Shown: positions 1 to 7,919 of the stretch, piece by piece
How the letters are laid out: each line of letters starts with the position of its first letter
Numbering within the stretch: the first letter of the stretch is position 1
Source: Acidobacteriota bacterium
GTDB taxonomy: Bacteria; Acidobacteriota; Terriglobia; Terriglobales; Acidobacteriaceae
Assembly: GCA_021816455.1 (NCBI GenBank)
Contig: JAKAXU010000004.1
Span: forward strand, 62,001 to 126,000
Direction of reading: 5' to 3'
Length of the DNA: 64,000 nt
The notes under the pieces: model-generated
Databases searched by the model: none
What the model saw: only the letters and a program-made list of their open reading frames with translations
What the model was told of the DNA's origin: nothing
Program-made: the position numbers and the translations under genes

Positions 1-1527
1 TGTGCGATTTTCGCGAATGATGTAAATCACGTGGTGAATCGGATTTCCGCCGTTGGCAAAGTGAAGATGCTGCTGCGCCGGCGCATTCATGCGATTGTCA
101 ACGATGGTTTCACGCGTCCACTCCGGCAGGCGCGCATTTGCGACATTCAGGTCGATTGAGGCGAGCGAGCCGTGGAGCATTGTGGCGATGTAGGTATTCG
201 GACGACGGCGCAGTCGGACGATTCCCTTTCCTGTTGCGTCTTCAGGCACATCCTGCGCAAAGTTATTCGGACCTATTCCCTGGCCTTTGGCGGTTGCCAC
301 GTAGAGTTGCTTCCCATGCAGCGCAAGTGCAGTCGGATACCAGTCGGTGGGCAGGAAGCCGAGCGCTGTGTGAGGCGCTGCGGTCACTCCGGCCGACTGG
401 GTGTCGAAGACCGCGATTGCATTCGACCCGGTATTGGCGGCGTAGAGGCGTTTGCCGTCGGCGGAGAGCGCAAGCGCATCGGGCATCGCGCCGAAGTAAC
501 GCTGCCCGGGCAGGCGTGTATCGAACGCAGCGTCTGAATGCATTGAGCGAGCCATAAGGCTGACCACGGCAACCGCGTCACGATTCGCAAGCGCGACGTA
601 AAGCCGACGGCCATCCGGAGAAAGCACCAAGGCCGCCGGATGCGAACCGGGATCGGTCCTCCGCAGTGGCGGCATCAGACTCAACTTGTCCACGACGCTC
701 CCATTCTGCAGATCGAGCCGTGCAATGGCTGAGTCATTCCACAGGGCCACATAGGCGTAGCGCCCCGCGCGATCGGCAATGACGACGACGGGGTAGGTGG
801 ACGGGACAATGACCGGTGATCCGGAAGAAGGTGAAGGCAGCGAAAGATCGAAACGCTGGAGGACTTTGCCGGTTGCAGGGTCGATAAGCAGCACATCGTC
901 GGAAAAATTGTCTGCCACCAGCAGACGATCCAAAGCGCCTTCCCGGCCGGCTACGATGGCCAGCCCGGCCGGGGCTGGAATGGCTTTTCCGGCGGGGATC
1001 GGCGTGCCAAACCGGTTCTGCTTCGCGCCGGGCTTCAGCGGTTGCAGTCCGATGGCAATCAAGCGCTCAAACTGTGGCACTCCGTCGGCGAAGCGATAGA
1101 CGAGAACTCCATTGCCGGTCTGGTCCGGCTTGCCGCCATCGGGTGCGCTGAGCGAATCCACGCTGACATAGAGATGCTCTCCATCGGAACCGAAGGCAAT
1201 CCCGGCGTAGAGCGTCTGCGGAGCACCGAGCGAGGCACGCTGCTCCGGGAAATCGCGCACCTTGCCGGTGTTCGCGTCCAGCACGGCAATCGACTGGGCA
1301 AAGCGGGACTCCAGGGTTCCGAAGCCCGCATTCACAATCGCTAGATAACGATGGTCCGGCGACCAGGCAGCCACCATCGGAAGACTGTTCAACTCCTGCG
1401 GCGCGCCTGGCTCCTGCCTCTGAAGCTGTTTGCTGGTTGGCAGGTTGATGGAGCGCGCTTCCGTCTGCGCAACGGCACAGGAGAGCGGCAGGAAGAGAAG
1501 AATTGCCAGAGGCGCTGAATACTTCAT
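1..1527 (-). CDS. YncE-like beta-propeller / phosphoesterase-family exported protein (partial, 3' part outside window)
   Basis: The gene starts with ATG at 1527 and reads open for 509 codons to the window edge, so the C-terminal part is missing. Residues 1-22 form a signal peptide (MKYSAPLAILLFLPLSCAVAQ). The next roughly 450 residues carry repeated beta-propeller blades of the type 'LALSADGKRLYAANTGSNAIAVFD'-like, seen as LSPDGRRLYVA and LSADGKRLYAA. The visible end reads HHVIYIIRENRT, the start of the alkaline-phosphatase-superfamily phosphoesterase domain common in acidobacterial proteins of this build. It is probably a periplasmic or outer-surface protein; its substrate is unknown. It diverges from the ccm operon. 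Confidence 0.85.
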   Translation of the reverse strand, partial: MKYSAPLAILLFLPLSCAVAQTEARSINLPTSKQLQRQEPGAPQELNSLPMVAAWSPDHRYLAIVNAGFGTLESRFAQSIAVLDANTGKVRDFPEQRASLGAPQTLYAGIAFGSDGEHLYVSVDSLSAPDGGKPDQTGNGVLVYRFADGVPQFERLIAIGLQPLKPGAKQNRFGTPIPAGKAIPAPAGLAIVAGREGALDRLLVADNFSDDVLLIDPATGKVLQRFDLSLPSPSSGSPVIVPSTYPVVVIADRAGRYAYVALWNDSAIARLDLQNGSVVDKLSLMPPLRRTDPGSHPAALVLSPDGRRLYVALANRDAVAVVSLMARSMHSDAAFDTRLPGQRYFGAMPDALALSADGKRLYAANTGSNAIAVFDTQSAGVTAAPHTALGFLPTDWYPTALALHGKQLYVATAKGQGIGPNNFAQDVPEDATGKGIVRLRRRPNTYIATMLHGSLASIDLNVANARLPEWTRETIVDNRMNAPAQQHLHFANGGNPIHHVIYIIRENRT

Positions 1528-1690
1528 ACCGATCAAGCTATCAGAGGATGTTTTCTGCCGATAGTGCGTCCACAGCCCAGGAGGGGAAATTCATTGGCTT
1601 TTGATGAATCGCCTGTCAGCATGGAGTCGGCTAAAAAGTCCTTGTATAGACCCGCGTCCGGCCCATCGTGCCGCCGTGTCGATCGTCGCA

Positions 1691-1716
1691 CACTTTCCAT
1701 CGTTTGGTGGAAAGTG
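1691..1716. promoter_or_regulatory. 9-bp inverted repeat upstream of ccmE
   Basis: CACTTTCCA at 1691-1699 is exactly complementary to TGGAAAGTG at 1708-1716, with an 8-base spacer. It lies about 80 bases before the ccmE start and directly before a TTGACC hexamer at 1720-1725. Either an operator-type dyad or an RNA hairpin; no regulator is identified. Confidence 0.35.
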
Positions 1717-1719
1717 GAA

Positions 1720-1748
1720 TTGACCCTCAGGTGCATGCGCTCATAGAC
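1720..1748 (+). promoter_or_regulatory. candidate promoter of the ccm operon
   Basis: TTGACC (1720-1725) is a good -35 match. About 16-17 bases later the sequence reads CATAGAC (1742-1748), a weak -10. It is the only reasonable sigma-70-like pair I see in the 269-base divergent region between 1527 and 1797, and it lies about 50 bases upstream of the ccmE start. Confidence 0.3.
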
Positions 1749-1796
1749 TGGAAGCGTACGGCTGCGCTTCAGTGCAGGCCGGGTGGGGAGCGCGGA

Positions 1797-2312
1797 ATGA
1801 ATCGCAACGCAGGATCGAAGAACTCCAAGTCTCTGCGGATTGCCATTGCTGTGGTGGTGGTGCTTGGAACAATCGGATATCTTGCCTTCACAGGGCAGGC
1901 ATCGGCGAAGAGCTATTACGTGACGATTCCGGAGATGCAGAAGATGGGAGCGAAAGCGTACTCCAGCAATCTGCGTGTTGAGGGATTCGTCAAGCCGGAC
2001 ACGATTCGACAGGATGGCCCGAATGTCCGCTTCGTGCTGACCGAATTCGAGAGCCATAATCCGAAGGCGCAGCAGAGTCCGAAGCAGATCACCGTTGATT
2101 ATCGCGGCTCTGAGCCTCCTCCGGATACGTTCAAGAACGACGCACAGGCGCTGGCCATCGGGACCTGGGGGCAGGATGGCGTCTTCCATGCGACGCAGTT
2201 GCAGGCCAAGTGCGCTTCGAAATACGCTCCCGCGCAGACGGGCGCAGCCCCGGGAGCTAAAATGGCGGCAAATGAATCGCCTGCCGCTGCGCGCACCAAC
2301 ACCGCTCATTGA
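1797..2312 (+). CDS. ccmE: CcmE-type periplasmic haem chaperone, Cys variant
   Basis: 171 residues. A single N-terminal membrane anchor (about residues 13-32) is followed by a beta-barrel/OB-like domain with the CcmE landmarks SSNLRVEGFVKPDT, VRFVLTE, ITVDYRGSEPPPDTF and a GVFHATQLQAK segment. CcmE takes haem from CcmC and passes it on for cytochrome c assembly. The usual attachment motif is HxxxY (LAKHDENY); here the aligned stretch is KCASKY, so Cys139 stands where the His should be and Tyr143 is kept (CxxxY). The Pro/Ala-rich tail is unstructured. ATG at 1797 follows GTGGGGAG. First gene of the ccm operon. Family call is firm; that haem binds through Cys139 is inference from CxxxY-type CcmE proteins described in other lineages. 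Confidence 0.9.
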   Translation: MNRNAGSKNSKSLRIAIAVVVVLGTIGYLAFTGQASAKSYYVTIPEMQKMGAKAYSSNLRVEGFVKPDTIRQDGPNVRFVLTEFESHNPKAQQSPKQITVDYRGSEPPPDTFKNDAQALAIGTWGQDGVFHATQLQAKCASKYAPAQTGAAPGAKMAANESPAAARTNTAH

Positions 2313-2325
2313 GCCAACACTACCC

Positions 2326-3030
2326 ATGACCCATGCGGACGCCAGCAGCACGACCAGCTTTCGTCCCACCCCCTCGACAGCGATTGCGCGCGTCGTCGAT
2401 ATCTCTCGCCTGTTTGGCACGTTTGCCGCATTACGCCGCGTGAATTTCGACTTCGAGCCGGGGCGATGCTACGTACTGCTGGGCGAAAACGGAGCCGGCA
2501 AATCGACGCTTCTACGCATTCTGGCCGGACTGCTGCCGCCGAGCCATGGAGAAGTCCAGGTCTTTGGCGATCTCGCGCCGACGGAGGCATGCGGACGCAT
2601 CGGCTATATGAGCCATGCTCCGATGCTTTACGACGAGCTGACGGCAATGGAGAATCTGCGCTACTTCGCCGCCCTTCATCCACCGCAAGATACACTTGCC
2701 CCGGAGAACGCACTGCGACAGGTGGGACTGGACCCTTCGCTGCCGCGCACGATCGGCCAGTATTCGCAGGGCATGCGGCAACGCGCCTCGCTGGCGCGCG
2801 TGCTGCTGGCGCAGCCGGAGTTGCTGCTGCTGGATGAGCCTTTTTCCAATATGGATGTCACTTCGGCGCACCAGATGGTTGCGCTGCTGGCTGGGCTGCG
2901 CACAACGCAGCGCACCATCGTACTGACGACGCATCAGCGAGAACTTGCGATGCCCATTGCCGACCATCTGCTGACATTACGCGCAGGAGAGCTGGAGTCG
3001 GTCGCGGATGGAGGCGCTTTACTACGATGA
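2326..3030 (+). CDS. ccmA: CcmA, haem exporter ATP-binding subunit
   Basis: 234-residue ABC ATPase. Walker A is GENGAGKST, the signature is YSQGMRQRASLAR, Walker B is LLLLDEPFSNMD, and the switch His is in LTTHQRE. The short length, and the position between ccmE and ccmB, identify CcmA, which with CcmB powers release of holo-CcmE from the CcmC complex. The start chosen lies 14 bases after the ccmE stop and has little Shine-Dalgarno sequence. ATG 2272, inside ccmE and preceded by GGGAG, is an alternative that would add 18 residues. Its stop overlaps the ybaK start as ATGA. Confidence 0.85.
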   Translation: MTHADASSTTSFRPTPSTAIARVVDISRLFGTFAALRRVNFDFEPGRCYVLLGENGAGKSTLLRILAGLLPPSHGEVQVFGDLAPTEACGRIGYMSHAPMLYDELTAMENLRYFAALHPPQDTLAPENALRQVGLDPSLPRTIGQYSQGMRQRASLARVLLAQPELLLLDEPFSNMDVTSAHQMVALLAGLRTTQRTIVLTTHQRELAMPIADHLLTLRAGELESVADGGALLR

Positions 3031-3566
3031 GTCGCGGGATAAGCAACGGCGTGAGTTCCGGCAAAACCAACGGCGCGCGGTTTCTGGACTCGCTCGGCAT
3101 TCGCTACGAGTTGCGCGAGTACGAGGTGAACCCCGATGACCTGACAGCGACTACGGTTGCGAGCAAAATTGGTTTGCCCGCGGAGCAGGTCTTCAAGACG
3201 CTGCTGACGACCGATGAAGTCGGAGCGTATTTCTTTGCGGTGATTCCCGGAGACCAGGAGCTGGACTTCAAGAAACTGGCCCGAGCTGCCGGAGCCCGCC
3301 GGACAACGATGGTTTCTCTCAAGGATGTACAGCCGCTGACCGGATATATTCGCGGCGGCGTCACAGTCTTTGGTGCGAAAAAATCTTATCCTGTTTTTGT
3401 CGATGAGACGATTGAGTTGTTTGACACGATCAGTGTTTCAGCAGGCCAGCGGGGCACGCAGATTCTGCTTGCTCCGGACGATTATCTACGCGCAGCAAAA
3501 GCCGCAGTCGTTGATCTTTGCAAGGATGCAGTTCGCCCGTCCAGCGAAGCAGGAGGCCAGGCATGA
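3027..3566 (+). CDS. ybaK: Cys-tRNA(Pro)/Cys-tRNA(Cys) deacylase-like protein, YbaK/EbsC family
   Basis: 179 residues matching YbaK along the length: an N-terminal FLDSLGIRYELREYE strand, the catalytic-Lys region PAEQVFKTLLT, FAVIPGDQELDFKKLARAAGARR, and GYIRGGVTVFGAKKSYPVFVDE (the GGxSP/G-x-KK region). The family hydrolyses Cys mischarged onto tRNA(Pro) in the cytosol. The N-terminal 15 residues are Ser/Gly-rich and look like an add-on. It overlaps ccmA by ATGA at 3027 and its own stop overlaps the ccmB start by ATGA at 3563, so it is translationally coupled on both sides inside the haem exporter operon. That is a striking place for a tRNA editing enzyme. Confidence 0.9.
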   Translation: MSRGISNGVSSGKTNGARFLDSLGIRYELREYEVNPDDLTATTVASKIGLPAEQVFKTLLTTDEVGAYFFAVIPGDQELDFKKLARAAGARRTTMVSLKDVQPLTGYIRGGVTVFGAKKSYPVFVDETIELFDTISVSAGQRGTQILLAPDDYLRAAKAAVVDLCKDAVRPSSEAGGQA

Positions 3567-4270
3567 CGACTCGACTGGCGGCTCCGGAGCGTGGATGGGT
3601 GGCGCTCGTCTGGACACACCTGCACAAGGATCTGCGGATCGAATGGCGTTCACGTGAGGCGATCAACTCGATGCTGTTTTTCGCGCTGCTGGTGGTGGTG
3701 CTCTTCAGCATGGCCTTCGATCCGACAGCGGCAGCCTCGCGCGAGATCGCAGGTGGAGTGCTGTGCGTGGCCACGCTCTTTGCCAGTGTCAGCGTTCTGA
3801 ATCAGGCGTGGACGCGCGAGATTCGTCATGAGGTTCTGGATGCGCTACGCATGACCCCGGCAGACCGTTCGGCGATTTTTGTGGCGAAAGTGCTGGCCAA
3901 TTTTTTCTTTGTCACTGTGGTACAGGGGCTGCTGGCACCGGTTTTTTTTATTTTTTATAACCTTCGCCCGCTGGGAAACGGATGGCTGCTGCTGGCGGTC
4001 GTTCCGCTGGGAACCTGGGCGCTGGTTGCCAACGGCACTTTCTTTGCTGCACTGTCGATTCGCAGCCGCAATCGCGAACTGCTGCTGCCGCTGATCTTGT
4101 TCCCGATCTTTCTGCCGGCGTTGCTGGCCATGGTGCTGGCGGTGAAGACCATTCTCACCGGCGACGGCAGCGATCCTCACCTGCTGTGGCTGAAGATGCT
4201 GGCCGGTTACGACATTATTTTTATGACAGTCAGCCTGCTGCTTTTCGACACGGTGCTGCAAGCGGAGTAG
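3563..4270 (+). CDS. ccmB: CcmB, haem exporter permease subunit
   Basis: 235 residues with about six hydrophobic segments (for example around residues 30-50, 60-80, 105-130, 140-165, 170-195, 210-235). The pattern HLHKDLRIEWRSREAINSMLFFALL at the start and EIRHEVLDALRMTP in the first third are CcmB hallmarks; the latter is the coupling segment facing CcmA. The start overlaps the ybaK stop (ATGA) and follows GGAGG. Works with CcmA in the inner membrane to release haem-loaded CcmE. Confidence 0.9.
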   Translation: MTTRLAAPERGWVALVWTHLHKDLRIEWRSREAINSMLFFALLVVVLFSMAFDPTAAASREIAGGVLCVATLFASVSVLNQAWTREIRHEVLDALRMTPADRSAIFVAKVLANFFFVTVVQGLLAPVFFIFYNLRPLGNGWLLLAVVPLGTWALVANGTFFAALSIRSRNRELLLPLILFPIFLPALLAMVLAVKTILTGDGSDPHLLWLKMLAGYDIIFMTVSLLLFDTVLQAE

Positions 4271-4337
4271 TTTTCAGCACCGCGCAGGCTAGAGCGGCGC
4301 TACACTGAAGATTGAATTTGTAGAGGCGGATACGAGA

Positions 4338-5045
4338 ATGAAACGACTCCTTCTTTTGCTCGCGTTTGTCGGCGTCGCGCTCCTGATGGCCTGGGGTTTT
4401 TACCAGGCCATCTTCGTCGCACCCACAGAGGCCACGATGGGCGACGTACAGCGCATCTTCTACTACCACGTGCCGAACGCAATGCTGAGTTTCTTATTCT
4501 TTGCCATCAGCTTCGTCGCGTCCATCCTGTTTCTGGCCTGGCGCAACGGCTCACCCGTGCGTGCGCAGACCGCAGATGCCTGGGCGCTGGCCGCGGCGGA
4601 GGTCGGAGTCGTCTTCTGCTCGGTTGTGCTGGTGACGGGTCCGCTTTGGGCGCGGCCGGTCTGGGGCATCTGGTGGACCTGGGACGCGCGGTTGACCACG
4701 ACGCTGATTCTCTGGCTCATCTACGTCAGTTATCTGCTGCTGCGCCGCTTTGCCGAGGGCGCACAGATGCAGACGCTGGCCGCAGTTCTCTCCATCTTTG
4801 GCGCGCTGGATGTGCCCATCGTATACATGGCGAATCGCTGGTGGCGGACCCAGCACCCGGCTCCGGTCTTTGGTGGAGGACCTGACTCCGGCATCAAAGA
4901 TCCGACGATGCTGGCTGCCTTTGGCTGGAACGTATTGGCCTGGGCGGCGTGGGGTCTGATGCTGCTGACGTTACGGGTCCACGTCGAGCGCCGACAACAA
5001 CGGATTCGACATCAACAGAGCGTGGCCGCGCTGGCCGGAAAGTGA
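4338..5045 (+). CDS. ccmC: CcmC, haem-handling membrane protein
   Basis: 235 residues, six predicted membrane helices. It carries the tryptophan-rich WWD signature WGIWWTWDAR at 110-118 and the two flanking haem-ligand His: His44 in FYYHVPNA and His173 in RTQHPAP. CcmC binds haem on the periplasmic face and loads it on CcmE. A 67-base gap separates it from ccmB, holding a purine-rich stretch before the ATG. Length and the order after ccmB favour CcmC over the longer CcsA/CcmF relatives. Confidence 0.92.
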   Translation: MKRLLLLLAFVGVALLMAWGFYQAIFVAPTEATMGDVQRIFYYHVPNAMLSFLFFAISFVASILFLAWRNGSPVRAQTADAWALAAAEVGVVFCSVVLVTGPLWARPVWGIWWTWDARLTTTLILWLIYVSYLLLRRFAEGAQMQTLAAVLSIFGALDVPIVYMANRWWRTQHPAPVFGGGPDSGIKDPTMLAAFGWNVLAWAAWGLMLLTLRVHVERRQQRIRHQQSVAALAGK

Positions 5046-5053
5046 GCAATACC

Positions 5054-5161
5054 ATGGGTCACGGATTTCTGATCGCCGCTTTCACCGCCACATGGGTCAT
5101 CCAGCTCGGTTACCTCCTGTGGACAGCAATCGTCTGGCTGCGCCAGAGGAAAGCCCTTTAG
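5054..5161 (+). CDS. ccmD: CcmD-like small membrane protein
   Basis: 35 codons beginning ATG at 5054, eight bases after the ccmC stop. The product has one hydrophobic segment (AAFTATWVIQLGYLLWTAIVW) and a basic end (LRQRKAL). Size, topology and place right after ccmC fit CcmD, which helps release holo-CcmE from CcmC. The sequence is too short for a firm family call, so the name rests largely on context. Confidence 0.65.
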   Translation: MGHGFLIAAFTATWVIQLGYLLWTAIVWLRQRKAL

Positions 5162-5340
5162 AATCATAGAAAAACAAAAAAATGCAAAGAGTGCCGGACG
5201 AACGGGCATGAGCATTTGATGTCAAAAATGACGGAATGCATCTTTTTGAACATCTTTTTGATCGAAAGTGCTTGCCAATTGCGCCTCAAAGATGTTTTCG
5301 TTTACGTAGTTGTAAACTCCCTCACTTTGAGGCATCTTGA
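5162..5340. promoter_or_regulatory. repeat-rich leader before the 63-residue membrane protein gene
   Basis: CATCTTTTTGA occurs twice in tandem at 5239-5249 and 5251-5261 (12-base period). Related boxes follow: TCAAAGATG at 5286-5294 is the complement of CATCTTTGA, and GCATCTTGA ends at the start codon (5332-5340). Nested palindromes occupy 5283-5333: outer arms GCCTCAAAG (5283-5291) and CTTTGAGGC (5325-5333), inner arms GTTTAC (5300-5305) and GTAAAC (5312-5317). This is AT-rich against a GC-rich background and looks like a regulated leader or the 3' end structure of the ccm transcript. Confidence 0.45.
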
Positions 5341-5532
5341 ATGTTTGCCCTGTTCATAGTGTTTTTGTTCCTTGGCATTGTGATTCTTCCTGTCCTCTTT
5401 CTCTTAGATCCGATTGAGGTTCGACTCAGGTCGACCTCCCGTAAGCCCGCTGCGGATCACGGTCAACCGTCGGAAGATGATGAGATGTATGCCTTGGTGG
5501 ATCGCAAGACGGCATCTTCGCGCCCGAAGTGA
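5341..5532 (+). CDS. small single-span membrane protein of unknown function
   Basis: 63 residues: an N-terminal hydrophobic stretch (FALFIVFLFLGIVILPVLFL) and a polar, charged tail with an EDDEMYALVDRK segment. No family recognised. Support for a real gene: clean ATG, hydrophobic then charged design, and a structured AT-rich leader directly upstream. It lies between ccmD and the DAHP synthase gene on the same strand; there is no obvious Shine-Dalgarno sequence except the AGGC of the palindrome arm. May be a regulated stress-type membrane peptide, but that is a guess. Confidence 0.5.
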   Translation: MFALFIVFLFLGIVILPVLFLLDPIEVRLRSTSRKPAADHGQPSEDDEMYALVDRKTASSRPK

Positions 5533-5591
5533 TTGCCACCATTGCCCTTCCCTGCTGCACCGGGTAGACTCTAGGATTGAGGGCAATCGTC

Positions 5592-6644
5592 ATGCTGATA
5601 GTCATGAAAGCGCAGGCAACGGAAGCGGAGATCGCGGCAGTCTGCGAGCAGATCGAGCAACTGGGTTTCAAGGCACATCCGATGCCGGGCGCACAGCGAA
5701 CCGCAATCGGAATCACCGGCAATCAGGGCGAAGTCGACCGCGGAAACATCGAAGAGCTTCCCGGAGTCTCTGAAGTCATCCGCGTCTCCAAACCGTACAA
5801 GCTGGCAAGTCGCGACGTGAAGGATGAGAACACCGTCCTGACGTTTCCCGGCACAGACGCCGTCATTGGCGGAACCAATCTTGCCATCGTCGCCGGACCG
5901 TGCTCGATTGAAAGCCGCGAGCAGGCGTTTGCGATCGCCGAGCAGGTGGCTGCAAGCGGCGCTCAGTTCTTCCGCGGTGGTGCCTTCAAACCGCGCACCT
6001 CGCCCTACGCCTTCCAGGGACTCGGGCTGAATGGCCTGAAGATTATGGCCGAGATTCGAACGGCGCTTGGACTGCGCATCATCACCGAAGCCATCGACAA
6101 CGAGAGCCTGGAACTGGTTGAACAATATGCGGACGTGATCCAGATCGGTGCACGGAATATGCAGAATTTCTCCCTGCTGAAGCGTGCCGGGCGTTCGCGT
6201 AAACCTGTGCTGTTGAAGCGCGGCATGAGCGCGACGCTGGACGAGTTTCTGATGGCAGCGGAGTATATTCTGAGCGAAGGCAACTATCAGGTCGCTTTGT
6301 GCGAACGCGGTGTACGCACCTTTGCCGATCACACGCGAAACACGCTCGACCTGAGCATCATCCCGGCCGTGCAGCGGCTCAGCCATCTGCCAATTCTTGT
6401 GGATCCGAGCCATGGCACCGGGAAGCGGAACAAGGTTCTGCCACTGGCGCGAGCGGCGGTTGCGGTGGGTGCCGATGGCGTCCTGGTCGAGGTTCACCAT
6501 CAACCGGAAAAGGCACTGTCCGACGGTCCGCAATCGATCTATCCAGAACAGTTTGCGGAGATGATGGATGAGCTCGAGCAGATCGCGCCTGTCGTGCATC
6601 GAAGACTGCCGCGCGGAATCCAGGTGACCGCGGCAGCACTCTGA
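5592..6644 (+). CDS. aroF: 3-deoxy-7-phosphoheptulonate (DAHP) synthase, type I-beta
   Basis: 350 residues. First step of the shikimate pathway: phosphoenolpyruvate plus erythrose 4-phosphate. Residues 1-75 are a ferredoxin-like/ACT-like regulatory domain ([20 protein letters not shown]), followed by the barrel with [39 protein letters not shown] and the metal site [12 protein letters not shown]. The N-terminal domain is the one used for aromatic amino acid feedback in this subclass. ATG 5592 has GAGGG nine bases upstream; a TTG at 5577 would add five residues. Stop overlaps the next start by one base. The cell's shikimate kinase gene is also in this window (51.5 kb). Confidence 0.95.
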   Translation: MLIVMKAQATEAEIAAVCEQIEQLGFKAHPMPGAQRTAIGITGNQGEVDRGNIEELPGVSEVIRVSKPYKLASRDVKDENTVLTFPGTDAVIGGTNLAIVAGPCSIESREQAFAIAEQVAASGAQFFRGGAFKPRTSPYAFQGLGLNGLKIMAEIRTALGLRIITEAIDNESLELVEQYADVIQIGARNMQNFSLLKRAGRSRKPVLLKRGMSATLDEFLMAAEYILSEGNYQVALCERGVRTFADHTRNTLDLSIIPAVQRLSHLPILVDPSHGTGKRNKVLPLARAAVAVGADGVLVEVHHQPEKALSDGPQSIYPEQFAEMMDELEQIAPVVHRRLPRGIQVTAAAL

Positions 6645-7870
6645 TGCGCTCATTCCGGCTTTCTGAATTCGCCTGCTGGGTGGGTCAGGCACCGTTGCAA
6701 GGCTGCGTTGCAATTCTGGTCTTGTGCCTGGCCGGATGCCGTCGTCACGATTTTCCCTCGTACCCGGCCAACTATCGCGAATACATCTACGTGGCAAACG
6801 CGGGAAGCAATACCGTCTCGGCGATCGATGTGGTCAATCTGCGGCTGGATCGCGAGATTACGGTCGGGGTACATCCGGTCGAGCTTCTCGCCAGCCACCG
6901 GCGCCGTGAAGTTTATGTGCTCAACTCCGGTTCCACAAAAACGACGGCGCGCGCTTCTGGTTCACTGGCGATTCTCGGCGCACAGAATCAACGGATCGTT
7001 GCAACGCTGCCTGCGGGACGCTCGCCGCAGAGCTTCGCGCTCGCGCCGGATGATCGTTTCGCTTATGTTTCCAGTGCGGGAACGTCGAGCTTGGTTGTTC
7101 TCGACCTAAGCCAGCGCCGAATAGCTGCGGAGATTCCGCTCCATCTGACTCCGGATCGGGTTGCCGTCACGCCGGATGGCAAGTCCGTACTGGTATCGAG
7201 CGCTATCGGCAACAGCCTGACCATCCTGAACGCGGATGAAACGGCGATGCGATGGACACTACGCGCGCAGATTGGCGGGTGTCCGGGCGCGGCCTCCATT
7301 GCGATTCTGCCCGACTCCTCTAAGGCCTTCGTTGCCTGCTCGCACGGCCATCAGATCATGGCGGTTGCGCTTGCCTGGCAAGCCGATGCTCAACTCGGGC
7401 GCTCGGACTCGCGTTCTGACGCGCTGGAAGCGATGCTGGATGTGGGCCTGTCTCCGGGATATCTGGCACTGAAACCGGATGGCGGCGAACTTTTTGTCTC
7501 CAACACCGGCTCGAATTCGATCAGCGAAGTGGTGACTTCTTCGGACGATGTTGGCGGCACGTATCTGATCGGCTCAATGCCGGCCTTCGGGCTGGTGAGC
7601 GCGGATAATTCCCTGCTCTACGAATCCAGTCTGCAATCGCAGCAGATTGCGGTGTACAGCATCGACGATGGCCGACGCCAGGGGTCGATCCATGTGGGCG
7701 ACGGGCCGGACCGGATGGCATTCTCCGCCGCCGGTCACCTGCTCTTCGCGATCGACCGCCGCTCTGGAGATGTTGCTGCCATCCGCACCAGCACCCGATC
7801 TCTCTTCACGCTCTTCCCGGTTGGCCGCGATCCTGTGTCTATTGCCGATAAGAATTTCCGGATTCCTTAA
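6644..7870 (+). CDS. YncE-like seven-bladed beta-propeller lipoprotein
   Basis: 408 residues. The signal ends in a lipobox (VLCLAGC), so it should be a lipid-anchored envelope protein. The body is a propeller with recurring strands such as EYIYVANAGSNTVSAIDV, APDDRFAYVSSAGTSSLVVLDL, TPDGKSVLVSSAIGNSLTIL and KPDGGELFVSNTGSNSISEV. Such propellers act as scaffolds or ligand-binding domains; the ligand is unknown. The ATG overlaps the DAHP synthase stop by one base, so translation is coupled to an amino-acid biosynthesis gene with no obvious functional link. A second propeller gene lies at the left edge of the window. Confidence 0.85.
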   Translation: MRSFRLSEFACWVGQAPLQGCVAILVLCLAGCRRHDFPSYPANYREYIYVANAGSNTVSAIDVVNLRLDREITVGVHPVELLASHRRREVYVLNSGSTKTTARASGSLAILGAQNQRIVATLPAGRSPQSFALAPDDRFAYVSSAGTSSLVVLDLSQRRIAAEIPLHLTPDRVAVTPDGKSVLVSSAIGNSLTILNADETAMRWTLRAQIGGCPGAASIAILPDSSKAFVACSHGHQIMAVALAWQADAQLGRSDSRSDALEAMLDVGLSPGYLALKPDGGELFVSNTGSNSISEVVTSSDDVGGTYLIGSMPAFGLVSADNSLLYESSLQSQQIAVYSIDDGRRQGSIHVGDGPDRMAFSAAGHLLFAIDRRSGDVAAIRTSTRSLFTLFPVGRDPVSIADKNFRIP

Positions 7871-7919
7871 TCCGGATGTATGCTGTGGGATATTCATTTT
7901 TTGTGTAGGCCGGGGGCTT

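Noticed and set aside
1533-2420. 295-codon minus-strand frame
   Set aside because: Antisense of ccmE and the ccm leader; ccmE has clear family motifs.
5571-6797. 408-codon minus-strand frame
   Set aside because: Antisense of the DAHP synthase gene, which has full motif support; no recognisable domain.
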